Shown: positions 1 to 12,900 of the stretch, piece by piece
How the letters are laid out: every line of letters begins with the position of its first letter
How positions within the stretch are numbered: the stretch's first letter is position 1
Source of the DNA: Apoderus coryli
Lineage: Eukaryota > Arthropoda > Insecta > Coleoptera > Attelabidae
NCBI GenBank assembly: GCA_911728435.2
Contig: OU452199.1
Coordinates: 248,001-312,000 of the forward strand
Length of the DNA: 64,000 bases
Direction of reading: 5' to 3'
The notes under the pieces: model-generated
What the model saw: only the letters and a program-made list of their open reading frames with translations
The model's database searches: none
Told to the model about the DNA's origin: nothing
Program-made: the position numbers and the translations under genes

Positions 1-999
1 ACCCAGGGGGTGGCTACCACTTCCCTGAGTATTGTGGTAGACTTTAACTCTCACTCTTTTGTTGTTTGGATCGGGAACCTTCTCTTTTCCATGTCCTCGT
101 TTGCTTTGTTGCTGTAGTCTAACATAGATTTAGATTAGTTGCCCTGAAATAAAGAATACACATTATCAATTATTCTTCATGCTGGGGATTCCTTCGCCAG
201 AGTTGCCTCCTTGGTCTCTGGTACCGCCTGGCATCGTCTTCTACATTGTAGTTGACTGCTTCGTGAATCTGTCTATCCTGTAGGTAGGAGTCTGCGACTC
301 AAATTATTTGATGAGGTTTCAGCTTTTAAATTCATTTTACTTAACAATGGCAACAGGAAAGTCTGGACAGGTCGTTAGATTGCCTAAAAATTTGAAGTAA
401 ATTAGAAACATTGTTCCTCCGCCAATCCGAAACACCATTACTTATCTGAAATTGTTTCTTTTAATTTATTTAACGAGTGTCAATCAGAAAAAGTAACAAT
501 GATTCCAATCAGAAACCACAATGTTGAATTGGTCTGAGTTTGACTTTCAATTTCATTAGGTTCTTTTACCGAAGCAATTCGAACCAAATGGCATTTCTTT
601 CCTGTAGTAGATTTTAGTGTAGTAAAACAAGAACATTCAGCTAATTCGACGTTTCGCTCATTTATTTTTGTGCTCCCTCCGGGCAACTCAAAATGTTTAC
701 TACTTGTTTAAAAACTTGTTAACTCTCAACTGAGATTCTGAGCATATCGAAGCAGTAAATAATTATGGCGTAGGTAAATTTTTACAATGAACCAAAAATC
801 TGAATATCATTTGCTTTTTTCCTGAAAGTTCCAAGTTTATTTTGCAATCTTTAAGTTAAAGTTAAGGCGCGAAACCGGAAAATGCTTATATTTACTGAAA
901 CTTCTGTAAATTTCTGAATGTTCTAAATCAGGAGTAGATCTTTAGGAAAAACTGCAGCTTGCTTACCTAGGTAAATTGATATTTTACCTTCTACTTTAG
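1..999. other. Upstream intron sequence of E(Pc), no exon recognised
   Basis: The first recognisable coding exon opens at 1000 in mid-codon after a CTACTTTAG acceptor, so this stretch is probably intron of the same gene. Short open frames at 480-686 (minus) and an arginine-rich one near 180-250 (minus) match nothing I know. The first 350 bases could be part of a transposable element, but I see no termini. Confidence 0.5.
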
Positions 1000-3900
1000 C
1001 ATTTACAATGGAACAAGACATACCCGACTATGACATGGACTCGGAGGATGAACGTTGGCTACATGCCCAATCGAACAAATTGGAATTGAACCCATTGAAA
1101 TTCGAAGAGATGATGGACATTTTGGAGAAGAGTAGCGGACAAACAGTGGTCACACTAAACGAGGCGAAAGCCCTCTTGAAGGAGGACGACGATCTCATTA
1201 TTGCCGTATTCGACTATTGGCTGAATAAACGTCTCAAAACAGTGAGTTTGCATTACAGTTCTTTCGATAATTACATTTTCTTGTATTTATTTTATTTTGA
1301 AGCAAAATAACGTGTGATGTCTTTCATTAGCTTAGGTTTGGCTCTGTAATCATTTCCCTTCAATAATTGTACGCTAAATTTACTTTAACATGAAGTTTTG
1401 TGCAATTTTGGTCTATGTTTCTGTTAAAATTATTGAAATTTCAGCAACATCCGTTAATATTGTCGGTACGTACGGAACACCGCGCCGGTATTGCGGCTAA
1501 CAATCCTTATTTAGCATTCAGACGACGTACGGAAAAGATGCAGACGAGGAAGAACCGCAAAAACGACGAAGTGTCCTATGAGAAAATGTTGAAGTTGAGA
1601 CGGGATCTCTACAGGTAACGTCAGAAACTTTGAACTTATTTCAATTGATATTCATAAAGCAACATAACTAAAAGTCTTGTTACTTTATGTAACAAGCAGT
1701 TCACAAATAAACCCTCCCGCCAGGGAATTCGGACGCATCTAGTGTTGGCAATAGTCTGGTCCGGCCATCGTTTGTGTTTCACCGGGCATATTGCTTGCTC
1801 ACACTAGATGTCGCCAAAAATATCTTGTTATTTCAATTTATTTAAAATTTTTTGTTAGGGCCGTTACACTGTTGGAATTGGTAAAGCGTAGAGAGAAAAC
1901 GAAACGGGAATACGTCCATTTGTCGATAGAAGTGTTTGAGAAGCGATACCAAGCGAAAGACTATAGTGGCGCAATCATGGCTGAAGCGTCTGCGGTGAAG
2001 CCGCAACAACGGCCAGCCTTTACGCCGATATTCCACAATCACTACACCAACCAAAGTTGGACGAATAAAACGACACATAAAGACGAGGTTTGTAGTGTCT
2101 TTTACTAGTAGTAAGACTTAATAAATTGATTGGTGGTTTAATAGGTGGCACCGCGAAGGGAGAAACGGCAATACAAACGACGCAAACACAAATCCTCACT
2201 ATCACATCGGACAGGAGGCAGCAGTCTGGATCCGAGCATGGCGGGTGGATTGTCGTCCGATGATGAATCGATGGGGGTAGTTCAACCGACGCCATTAGCA
2301 GGGGAAGCCGATGAGGCGGAAGAAGGGGGCTATTTTGCGTTCCGACGTAACAAGTATTGCTCTTACCATAAGGTAAGTGCAACTTTAATAATTTCTCTTA
2401 TCAGGTATTAATCGTTCGGTCTTGCTTAATTCAACACTGTTCCCTGTTTAGAACTTATTTAAATGATAGGAAATTCCATCTGGAATACTTCAAGTGTCTG
2501 TTCTGGGCTGGGTTCTCTAAAGATTTGTCCTAAAACTCTCGATAAATATAATCACAGAGGGTACAAATTCAAGAATGATGCAAGCAAAAGTGCGTAAGAA
2601 GGTCATGGCGGGTGATGAGTCGTAGGCGGCTTACTGTGCAATCCGAAACAAAACTCTCTGCACCATGAATATGCTCCAAAAACTAGGACGATTATTAATG
2701 AAAAATTAAAAGGATTTCATGTCCGTAAATATAATAAATGAAAAATAATTTAATGGCAAAGCAGACTAAAATGCTAGTTTTACCTACACAAGGAATTTTT
2801 GTTTAAGTTAGCTAGTAACATCTCTCTACAGCCGCATTTCTAACCTATAAGCTATCGCGGATTAACAAATGTCAAAATGTATGAATATAGTCATGACACA
2901 TGTCAAAAGCACCATCTAGTGGTTATATAAAAATATAATAAGCAAAGCCATCGGTAGGACTGTGCTCATTCGTCTGCTCTAATATTTTTTAGCCCACCAA
3001 TAATAAATGTGCTGGTGCATTGGTGAAGAAGCCGTTTCCTTCTCATTGCTTCAGGAAATCCTCAAGGTAAACTTCATTATTAATGAAAAATAATTTAGTG
3101 GCAAAGCGGACTAAAATGCTGGTTTTACCTACATAAGGAATTTTGTTTAATTTAGCAAGGCCCCAGTCTAATTCAATAGAACCAGACCGAGGCATGGGTC
3201 GACAGATACTGACGAATTCGTTTCGCTCTTGTTATCAGCTCGTGAGAGTACCATAGTCGTTGCCCATCTACAAATATCGGCCTGCATTTAAGCACAATAG
3301 GATACACAACAGTAGACACATGTAAACACGTATCATCTACATGTACATAGATTTTTGTGTTCATACTATTTTCATTTATATTTATTTCTATTTATACGAC
3401 TGGTTTTACCTATACATTGAGTTTGTTCGGCCTCTGCATGGTATAGGATATGCATTACTATGTACATGTAGATGATACGTGTTTACATGTGTCTACTGTT
3501 GTGTATCCTATTGTGCTTAAATGCAGGCCGATATTTGTAGATGGGCAACGACTATGGTACTCTGACGAGCTCATAACAAGAGCGAAACGAATTCGTCAGT
3601 ATCTGTCGACCCATGCCTCGGTCTGGTTCTATTGAATTAGACTGGGGCCCTGCTAAATTAAACAAAATTCCTTGTGTAGGTAAAACCAGCATTTTAGTCC
3701 GCTTTGCCATTAAATTATTTTTCATTAATAATGATGTTTACCTTGAGGATTTCCTGAAGCAATGAGAAGGAAACGGCTTCTTCACCAATGCACCAGCACA
3801 TTTATTATTGGTGGGCTAAAAACAGTCCTACCGATGGCTTTGCTTATTATATTTTTATATAATCACTAGATGGTGCTTTTGACATGTGTCATGACTATAT

Positions 3901-6900
3901 TCATACATTTTGACATTTGTTAATCCGCGATAGCTTATAGGTTAGAAATGCGGCTGTAGAGAGATGTTACTAGATAGATAGGAAACTATACCCATAAATG
4001 AGACTCCGTCGACGGCGCAGTCGCGGCATTGTTAGTGAGACAACAGCTCCGTCTCTTTTATTAGTCAAAGTTGCAACAAGCAACTGAAATTGGACTACGT
4101 ATATAAATAATCATTTATTGCCCAACAGAATAAATCCCTTTACAGAGCAACATATAATACAACATGATAAATAATAAACAATAATAAAGATAATAAATCA
4201 AATTAAATTACAACAAATCAAACAAACCAAAAACAATTACAATCAAGAAACTAAACGGAATAATATTGAACAAAATAACAAATTAAATTCAGATATAGAC
4301 ATTTACTTTCATTACATTATATTACTATTACATTAGCATTACATCACATCCTAAAAAAACTACGAGCAGTTTCCATTAAGTCGTGCAACGAACAATCAAA
4401 TATGTCGCAATCGTTACAGATCATATTAAAATTATTGCACATCGCAAAAACTGGCGATTTCGTGTATAGATTCGTAATAGGACGTTTGCAGTAAAACATT
4501 AATCCGTTACGACTCCCCAGGCGTGGAACATTTATATCAATCTCAGCCAGCAACTCAGAGCAATCGATTTTACCATTTAAAAGACCGTATAAAAATGTCA
4601 AAGAAGCAAGGATTCTACGGAACTCCAAGCTACGGACGTTAAATCTATTCCAGAGCATCGAACTATCCACCCCTCTTTCTGGATAAACGCCATCAGATTT
4701 ATATACGAGATGTTTAAGGAATTTCCTTTGAATTTTTTCAATGGACCTCATAAATAGGATACCAGATGATTGAACAATACTCTAGTTTCGAACGAACGTA
4801 AGAGAAATACAATGTTTTCAATGCGTTAATATTTTTAAAGCCTGTGCAATTTCTAACAATGAAACCATAAGCCCTAATCGCTTCATTCGGCTTTAAGTTA
4901 ATATGAGGAACGAAAGACAATCTCGAGTCAAACGCAACACCCAAATCGGTAGAAGTTGCACATCTCTCGAGAACAGTCTGTCCAAGTCGATACTGAAAAT
5001 TAAAAGCAGTTTTCCTTCTCGAATAAGACATGCATTTACACTTCTTAGCATTTAGATATAGCTTGTTATTGTTACACCAACTCTCCATCGCCTCAAGCTC
5101 ACTCTGAAGACCTATGTAGTCCTCGTACGACACGATAGTGGCGAACAGCTTGACATCGTCAGCGAAAAACAACCTGTTAACTTGCAGACACTCGTTAAGA
5201 TCGTTAATGAAGATGTTTTGCTTTTATCGAATGTTACCATTACTTACTGAACTAGTTAAACATTGTTTCTATTTTTGCAGCCACTTCCCCAAACGGGCAA
5301 TTGGCCATGGTGCTCCAAACAAGAGAATGGAACGGCGGACAAACGATTCCGTTTCACACTCACCTCCCTTTCGAATCGACGATGTGTCGGATTCGCTCGA
5401 CGACGAATCGGTCGCGGTGGTCGTGTTATCCTCGATCGTACATCCACCGATTACGACAATCTCTGGCGCACATTGGATTTTACCATCATCGAACCAAATA
5501 GTCAACAACAGCAGCAGCAGCAACCGGTCGACATTAAAACGGAAACTGACGTTAAACCACAATCGTTATTCGATTTTAATATTACGAATACGAGTGATAA
5601 TAATAGTAGTAGTAGTGTGTTACGGGGATTCCCGAAAAGTGAACAACGGCAACAGTTAATTAGTGGAGAAGTGGATATAGTGGTGGATGATGAGTGCGGA
5701 CGGACGACAAAATTGCTGTTGCCGCCTTGGCATGCTACTAACAACAGTGATTTTATTATTAGTAATAAAAGTAATAGTGCGAGTAGTAGGATCCATAATA
5801 ATAATAATAGTGGCGGTAACAGTAATAGTATTATTGTAAATAATAGAATGAATAGTAGTGATATAGTGAGTAATAATAGTGGAATTGTTAAAGTGGAGTG
5901 TAAAAGTGAACCGGTGGATTATGAGGAAGGGGCAGTTGTGGAGCAACAGCAACGAAATAGTGATGATATGGTAGCGACAACACAACTTCAGCAGCATGAA
6001 GTGAGTGGGTTCAGAAAGGAGGATAAGGATGAGATGATGGAGTTTTTAAAGTCGATACGGAGGGATTGGTGAGTTTTTCTTCTTATTATTATTAATTAAT
6101 GTGTTTTGTGAAAGTAAAATCTGGATATAGGCATCTAGGTAAATAATAATAATAATAATAACTCTTTATTGTCTAACAGGTGATAACCCAATTACAAAAC
6201 AACTGCTATGAATATAATATTATATAGTAAATACAAATAATAATAATAAATTTACAAAAGTAATAAACTGAAGGTGACAGTTGCAAAAATACAATACAAA
6301 CATATAGGATCGTATGGATATATTTCACTGAGCAAGTACATGGAATCTATTGAATCATTCCCCCCAGAACATTCCTCAAATCACGCTTAAATCTGTTGGG
6401 ATTCTCATTGAAGTAATTAATGCTAGTATAGATAGAATAACTATTACAGAAATTACATACTTTGAAGATGGGAGCTCTTGTTTCATAATTTGCGTGCACC
6501 GGAGGTACTCTGAAGAGATAGGCACTTCTCGAATTGAACTGCGGAATATTAAACCGCAACATCTCGAACAATTGCGAACAGTCTATAAGACCATTAATCA
6601 GACCAAATATAAAACACTGAGACGAAAAATGCCTACGCATCTCCAGCGATTGAAAATCAAATCTCTCCAATAGCAAACGATGGTCGTATCTCCGGGCAGG
6701 AAACCGACCATCAATCTTGAAGGTTAGTCGTTTGAGGAATTTTCGTTGAACATTTTCGAGAGAGTTAACATAAACTCCATATATTGGAGACCAAGCAATG
6801 GCAGCATATTCAAGCCTTGATCTTACCATTGCGTTGTACAACACTATAAGACAATCAGTATTGTTAAATGAGTTCGTGGTTCTAAAAATGAATCCCAGAC

Positions 6901-9900
6901 ATTTGAGCGCCCTTTTCTTTGTTTCGGAAACATGATAATTAAAAGTTAATTCGCTATCAATGAACACACCAATATCTTTAATAACAGTGCAAGAGTAGCG
7001 CCAGAGAGTCTGTAATTGTAAGAAACAGTGCGGCGCCTTCTTGTGTATGTTATATATTTGCATTTATCGACGTTTAAATAAAGCCTATTAACAGTACTCC
7101 AATCCTTAAGCATATTCAGATCTCTCTGTAGTACATCACAGTCATCTTCGGAGTGAACAGCTCTGATTAGTTTAAGATCATCTGCAAAAAGTAAATAATT
7201 GCTAGAAAGGTGCGTTCCTATGTCATTAACGAATATTGCAAATAACAGGGTGCTAGGTTACTACCTAGGGGAGGGCCACTTGTGGCCAAGTAAGAGTGAG
7301 ATTTAAAACCACTGTATTGCACGAAGTGCATACGTCGATTCAAATATGATTCAAAAAATGAAATTAAAGACCCCTGGAAGCCAAAGTGAAGCATCTTTCG
7401 TAGTAGTATATTATGGTCTATTTTATCGAATGCTTTAGAGAAGTCTGTATAGATCGACCTGAAGACCCTTGCCCATTATAGGATACACTTGTTGTAGGAA
7501 AGCGACAAGATTTGTGACAGTTGATCTCCTGTGGAAAAACCCGTGCTGCCTGAGGTATTATACTTATAATAAAGCCTTTATTTTGATATGGGCGAAATGG
7601 TAGGTACATTCAGTAAATCTAGATATTGTTGATAATAAGTATGTTTTGTTTATCAATGTTTGGATATTGTATATATCGTAACTGCCTTCATTTGTATATT
7701 ATTTATTTGTATTGTGGCGGAGATGTGTTTATGTATTTGTACTGTGTAGGTATATACTCATACTGTATGACAATTTCTACACTGCAATTGCAGTTTATGG
7801 AAAATAAAGATTTTGATTTGATTTGAAGTATTGAATGAGTGCTGATAAAACTCTAATGTAGACTTTTTTGATTACGTGACACCCTCATTTCTGAAGATTG
7901 GTAATATTTTTAACTATCTGTTTATGTGTAGTGGCATTCTGTACCACCTTATTTGAGGACTAAGCTTGTGTTTCGTCAGACGATGTATAGAACAGCCATG
8001 TTTCTAAGAAGTTTCACTTATAATTCTGTAATTATGTTCAACTAAGTATAAACAACAAACATAGAAAGATCTTACAAATTTCTACAATCAAAAAACTCAC
8101 TTAGGCTATAAAAGGCGTGGGAAGTTAACATAGTTTTCAAGGTAAATTTAAATGTATTAATAGTAGATACCTCCTTTAATGCTCGAGGCAAATGGTTATG
8201 TAATTTAACCGGCAATACTAGTGGACTCTTGGCCACTAAAGATAATCTGTGTCGGGGAATCCGAAAGTTAAAATTCTCACGCAAAGCATATGGTGAACCA
8301 CTAAATAGTGCATAATCAGAGGGATTATTCTTCAAATACATAATACTGTTAAAAATGTACAGGCAAGGCAGGGTTAGAATGTTTAAGGCAGGAAAGAGTG
8401 TGCATCAAAAAAACCTCATGTGCTCGAGGAGAATTAGCCCAACAAATATTAGCATAATTTATACATGAATGAACGTATGCAAAATAATAATTCTTCAATA
8501 AAGTGAAACTAATTTCAGACCGCAGGCGCCATATCACAAAACAATAGACGGATAACTTCTTCAGAACATGATCCACCTGGTGTGACCAAGTGAGCTGGGG
8601 GTCCAGGTAGACGCCCAGGTACTTGGCCACATTACTCTGTTCAATAGTTTTATTGTTAATACGAACTAAAAGACTTTTATTGAGATCCCGTGTTGAAAAG
8701 ACCAATAACTCGGTTTTATCTTGATTTAAAATTAAATTATTTTGACTGCAATAACCTTGCATCCCAATGACAAGCTTATGCGAATTCCTACTCAACTCAC
8801 CAAAGTCGTGGCTGGAAGCTAAGGCCGCCGCATCATCGGCAAACAGGACCATAAAATTTCCAGCAAAATAGGGGAAAATGTCCTGAAGAAAACCTATAAA
8901 AAGCAAGGGACAAACTGCCCCGAGGCACTCCAGTGCTAGTAAATCTGGAGTCAGATTTATATAATCTTGATCCCTCCCTAAGGGCTGCCCCTTGTTCTCG
9001 AGCTGTTAAAAAAGACCGAAGCCAATCGAGAGGTATCCCACGAACCCCAACGGTATAATATTTTTCCAAAAGCAAATTTATGTCAACAACATCGAAGGCC
9101 CGTTGAAGATCGTAAATTAAACATGCTGTCTCTCTCTTACATTCCATATTCAAAAGAACTTCCTTATACAAAGTCATGACTGCATGCTGCGTGGAAAGGC
9201 CCTTCCGAAATCCGAATTGCAAAGAATTAAAAAAATTAATTTTTTCCAAAAATGAAAGCAATCTGATATAGAATGCTCGTTCAAATACCTTTGAGAAAAC
9301 AGACAATAATGCTATTCCACGGTAGTTTTTTTTGTAGAAATTTACAAATTACCACATAAGTATAATGTAGGATTTTCGACAATGAAAGAGAAGTTTAAAC
9401 TCTGTCTTCTATTAGAAGGAGTCTAGGAACCATAGGCATCAAATTCAAGCATGTATTCCATGTATTTCTCTATTATTGAAGTAGTAACTACTTATTTAGA
9501 TTTCGATGCCAAATAATGGTTGTTCAGGCAAGTCCTTAGAAAAGAAATTGATTTTTGTTTAATATTGGAATAAACATTTCACCGGGGGCAAATCCGTTGA
9601 ATAAGGTGAATCTTGTAATAGTTTCAACTTTCATTCTATTATTCTGGATTTTGACCATCGACTACACAGGTGTGCACCCCTAAAAACCGTAGGTTTTTGT
9701 CGGACGCCTTCATCGGCGTTCGTTCAAAAATCGACCGCTTCATTTTCCTTTAAATCAGTGTGCTCAAGGCGGATTAAGACCAATCCATATTACATAGTTT
9801 CCTTTGAAATATTTAAGTAACCGCTGTGCAACAAAATTATTTAAGTACCTACCTACGTATATCTTTTATATTTACGGATACACTTTATTTTTTTTTGTAT

Positions 9901-12900
9901 TTTCCATTTTTGTACATCTTTACAATTGCCCGTATTGTCCGTTAAATCGAGACTTTCTGAAATGATATGACTGAATTCATTGTTGCAGATTTTTTCAACC
10001 TTATCTTCTAAAAATAAAGATAGAAGAGAAGGTTCAACCGAGGGTTCAACAGTAAAAAAAATTAAAGAAAGTACCTATCTAATAAATAAATAACTAAATC
10101 GTTTATTGCCCAACAGTCTCCCATTTAAAGGACAATATTACAAACTAAAAAATTAAATGCTTAAATAAACTAAAATACTAATTTATAAATCCTAATTAAT
10201 TCCGCACACATACACACCCCAAAACCACAAATGTCACTGCAGCTACCATTTTCAAGTGATTGACTGTAGTTGTAAAAATGTCACACCTATCAGAAACTCT
10301 ATTAAAATTAGAACACATGACATGAACAGGCGATCTTAACAGTACATTGGTCCTAGCTCTGTGTAAGTGAAATGTTAAATTCGATCTGGTATTTAACCTA
10401 CGAACTAACAAATTCAAGCAAGATAGCAGAAAAGAGCAGTCGATTTTTTCTCTAAAAAATTTATATAAGATGGTTAATGAGCTCTGAATTTTTCGGTACT
10501 CCAGACTCTGAACGTCAAAACGTGATAATAACAATTCATGATCGAAACCTCTTACTGGATAAGCACCATCGGTTCTAAAAACTAAATATTTCAAAAATCT
10601 ACGTTGAATTTGCTCGACCTCTAGTTTATGAATATTATACTGAGGATACCAGATGGTGGAAGAATACTCCAATTTTGACCTCACATAGGCATTGAGCAAG
10701 GTGATAAGGGCAGAGGTATTATTGAAGCCTTTGCAGTTACGCATTATAAAGCCATACATGCGAGATACCTCACCAACCATTCTTTCCATATGGTCGAAAA
10801 ACTGGAACCTCTGATCGAAGGTTACACCAAGATCCGTGAATACCCGACATCGTTCAAGTTTATTTGTGGAGATTGCATACGGATAGTCAATAAACATTGT
10901 TTTACGTGTAAAACTCAGACATGTGCATTTACGAATGTTAAGAGACAATTTGTTACTGTCGCACCACCTTTCTAGAGCACACAGATCATGCTGCAGGTTT
11001 ATGCAATCTGCTACTGAATCTATGGAGGCGAAGATTTTTAAGTCATCTGCGAAAAATAGAGTACGCTGAAGTAAACACGGGTCCAGGTCATTGATGAAAA
11101 GAAAGAACAACAATGGACCTAAGTTAGAACCCTGGGGTAATCCTGACGTAACCGAGTAAAAACAAGATTAAATAAAGCCGTTGTAAAAGACATTGTTTCC
11201 GATCATGCAAGTATGAGTTGCATAAAGATATCAAGCCGGAAGGAAATCCATAATACGTATGCAGTTTACTCAGTAATATGCCATGGACTAGCATATCAAA
11301 GGCTTTGGTGAAATCAGTATAGATTACATCCAGTTGACCGCCGTGATCAAGAGTTTCAGAGATGCAGTGGGTAATATCTGACAGATTGGTGACAGTGGAC
11401 TGGCCACACATAAAACCATGCTGGTTAGGTGAAATCTGACGTCTCACAGCTGTATAGATCCTAATGAAATAAAGTTATGACAAAAAATGGTGTAGTAACT
11501 ATTTGACTACATTTCCATAGTTGACCGTTTATCTGCGTGTTGCAGAAATTTTGAAAAATTGACATATTACACTTAATTCTTATTTTGTTGCTTTTCACAG
11601 GTTACATTTCCGGCCAAAAACCCCACCGCCCGACTACGAACCATCCTGCCATCTACTACCACCCAGTCCCACCAGTCTCATGGACTTTACACATTCAGCA
11701 CCATTTTCAATGGAGATCCAACCGTTAGAAGTACCAAGTGCAACTCTCTTGGACTCTTCACCGTTCCTCAGCGATCCATTTACATTAGATATTGAACCCT
11801 GGGATACACGACAACCCCAATCCGATCCAATCACAATCCCTACAGCTACTACAAGTATCTTGAACGATAGTAGCAGTAATAGTAATAATAATAGCAGTAA
11901 TGAGGGAATTGGGGATGATGAGGATTGGCGGACGGTTGGATGTTCGCGATTCACATTGTTGAATGCCACAGGGGGGAAGCTGGGTCGGCAAGAGGAGCGG
12001 CCAAGGAGGAGACTAAGACGAAGTAGTAGTAGTAGTTGTATGGAATGGGATGAAGCGAGTAATAGTAGTAATAATTATTTTAATGCGACAAATATTAGTG
12101 AGAAAAAGAAGATTGTTGATGTTGTGGGGTTGCAACAACAGCAAAGGCGGTCATCGTCTAGTTGTGGTGATTTAGCAGGAGTGATCAGTAGGAGTGGTGA
12201 TGGCAGTAGTAGTACGAATAATAATACGAATGGGTTGTTGTCGCAATTGGGAATCGATGGTGAGTACAGCTTTTTATTTATTTATAAATACAGAATTATA
12301 TAAAATGCTTAACATAAATAATTAATAAGATCTAACTTTCCCGTTTCACGAAACAACAAAGAAGTCCTCTTTTTCTTTACTTGATTATTTCTTACTTTCC
12401 GTAATTGAGAACGTTTATAATGGGCACCATCATCATTGACCACTTTTAGATCTTCCATAACCATAAACTTATCATTTGAGGAGTTAAGTGATCTTGTGAA
12501 GAGATTCCTCTACAGAATCTATTTTATCCTCTTGATCATAATCAAAAATTTGTCACATTCTGTAGCAGCTACTTTGTTTTGGAGTTTTAAATTTAACTTT
12601 AATTGCATAGTAATAATAATAATAATAATAGCCTTTATTTGCCCAACAGTACAAAACCCTTTACAGGACAAATAATTTAATAATTTTAAACCTAAATCAT
12701 AATTCACTAATGCACAAAATAAATAAAACTAAAATGAGTACCTATATCTAATTACCGAAGTGTTGGATGGCAACTTCCAGAACCTCTCTCATCTCAGAGT
12801 TGAAAATGTCACAGTCTGCACAAATCAAGTTATAATTACCACACATAATATTGACCGGAGAACGCAGCAACACATTGGTTCTAGCTCTCGCAATGTGAAA

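Noticed and set aside
3173..3635. Two 60-residue proteins on opposite strands with near-identical sequence
   Set aside because: They are the two arms of the foldback element read in both directions; no independent coding evidence.
5138..5997. Overlapping long frames on both strands over E(Pc) exon 5
   Set aside because: Only the frame with QTGNWPW and GFARRRIGRGGR matches the family; the others are shadows produced by low-complexity codon runs.
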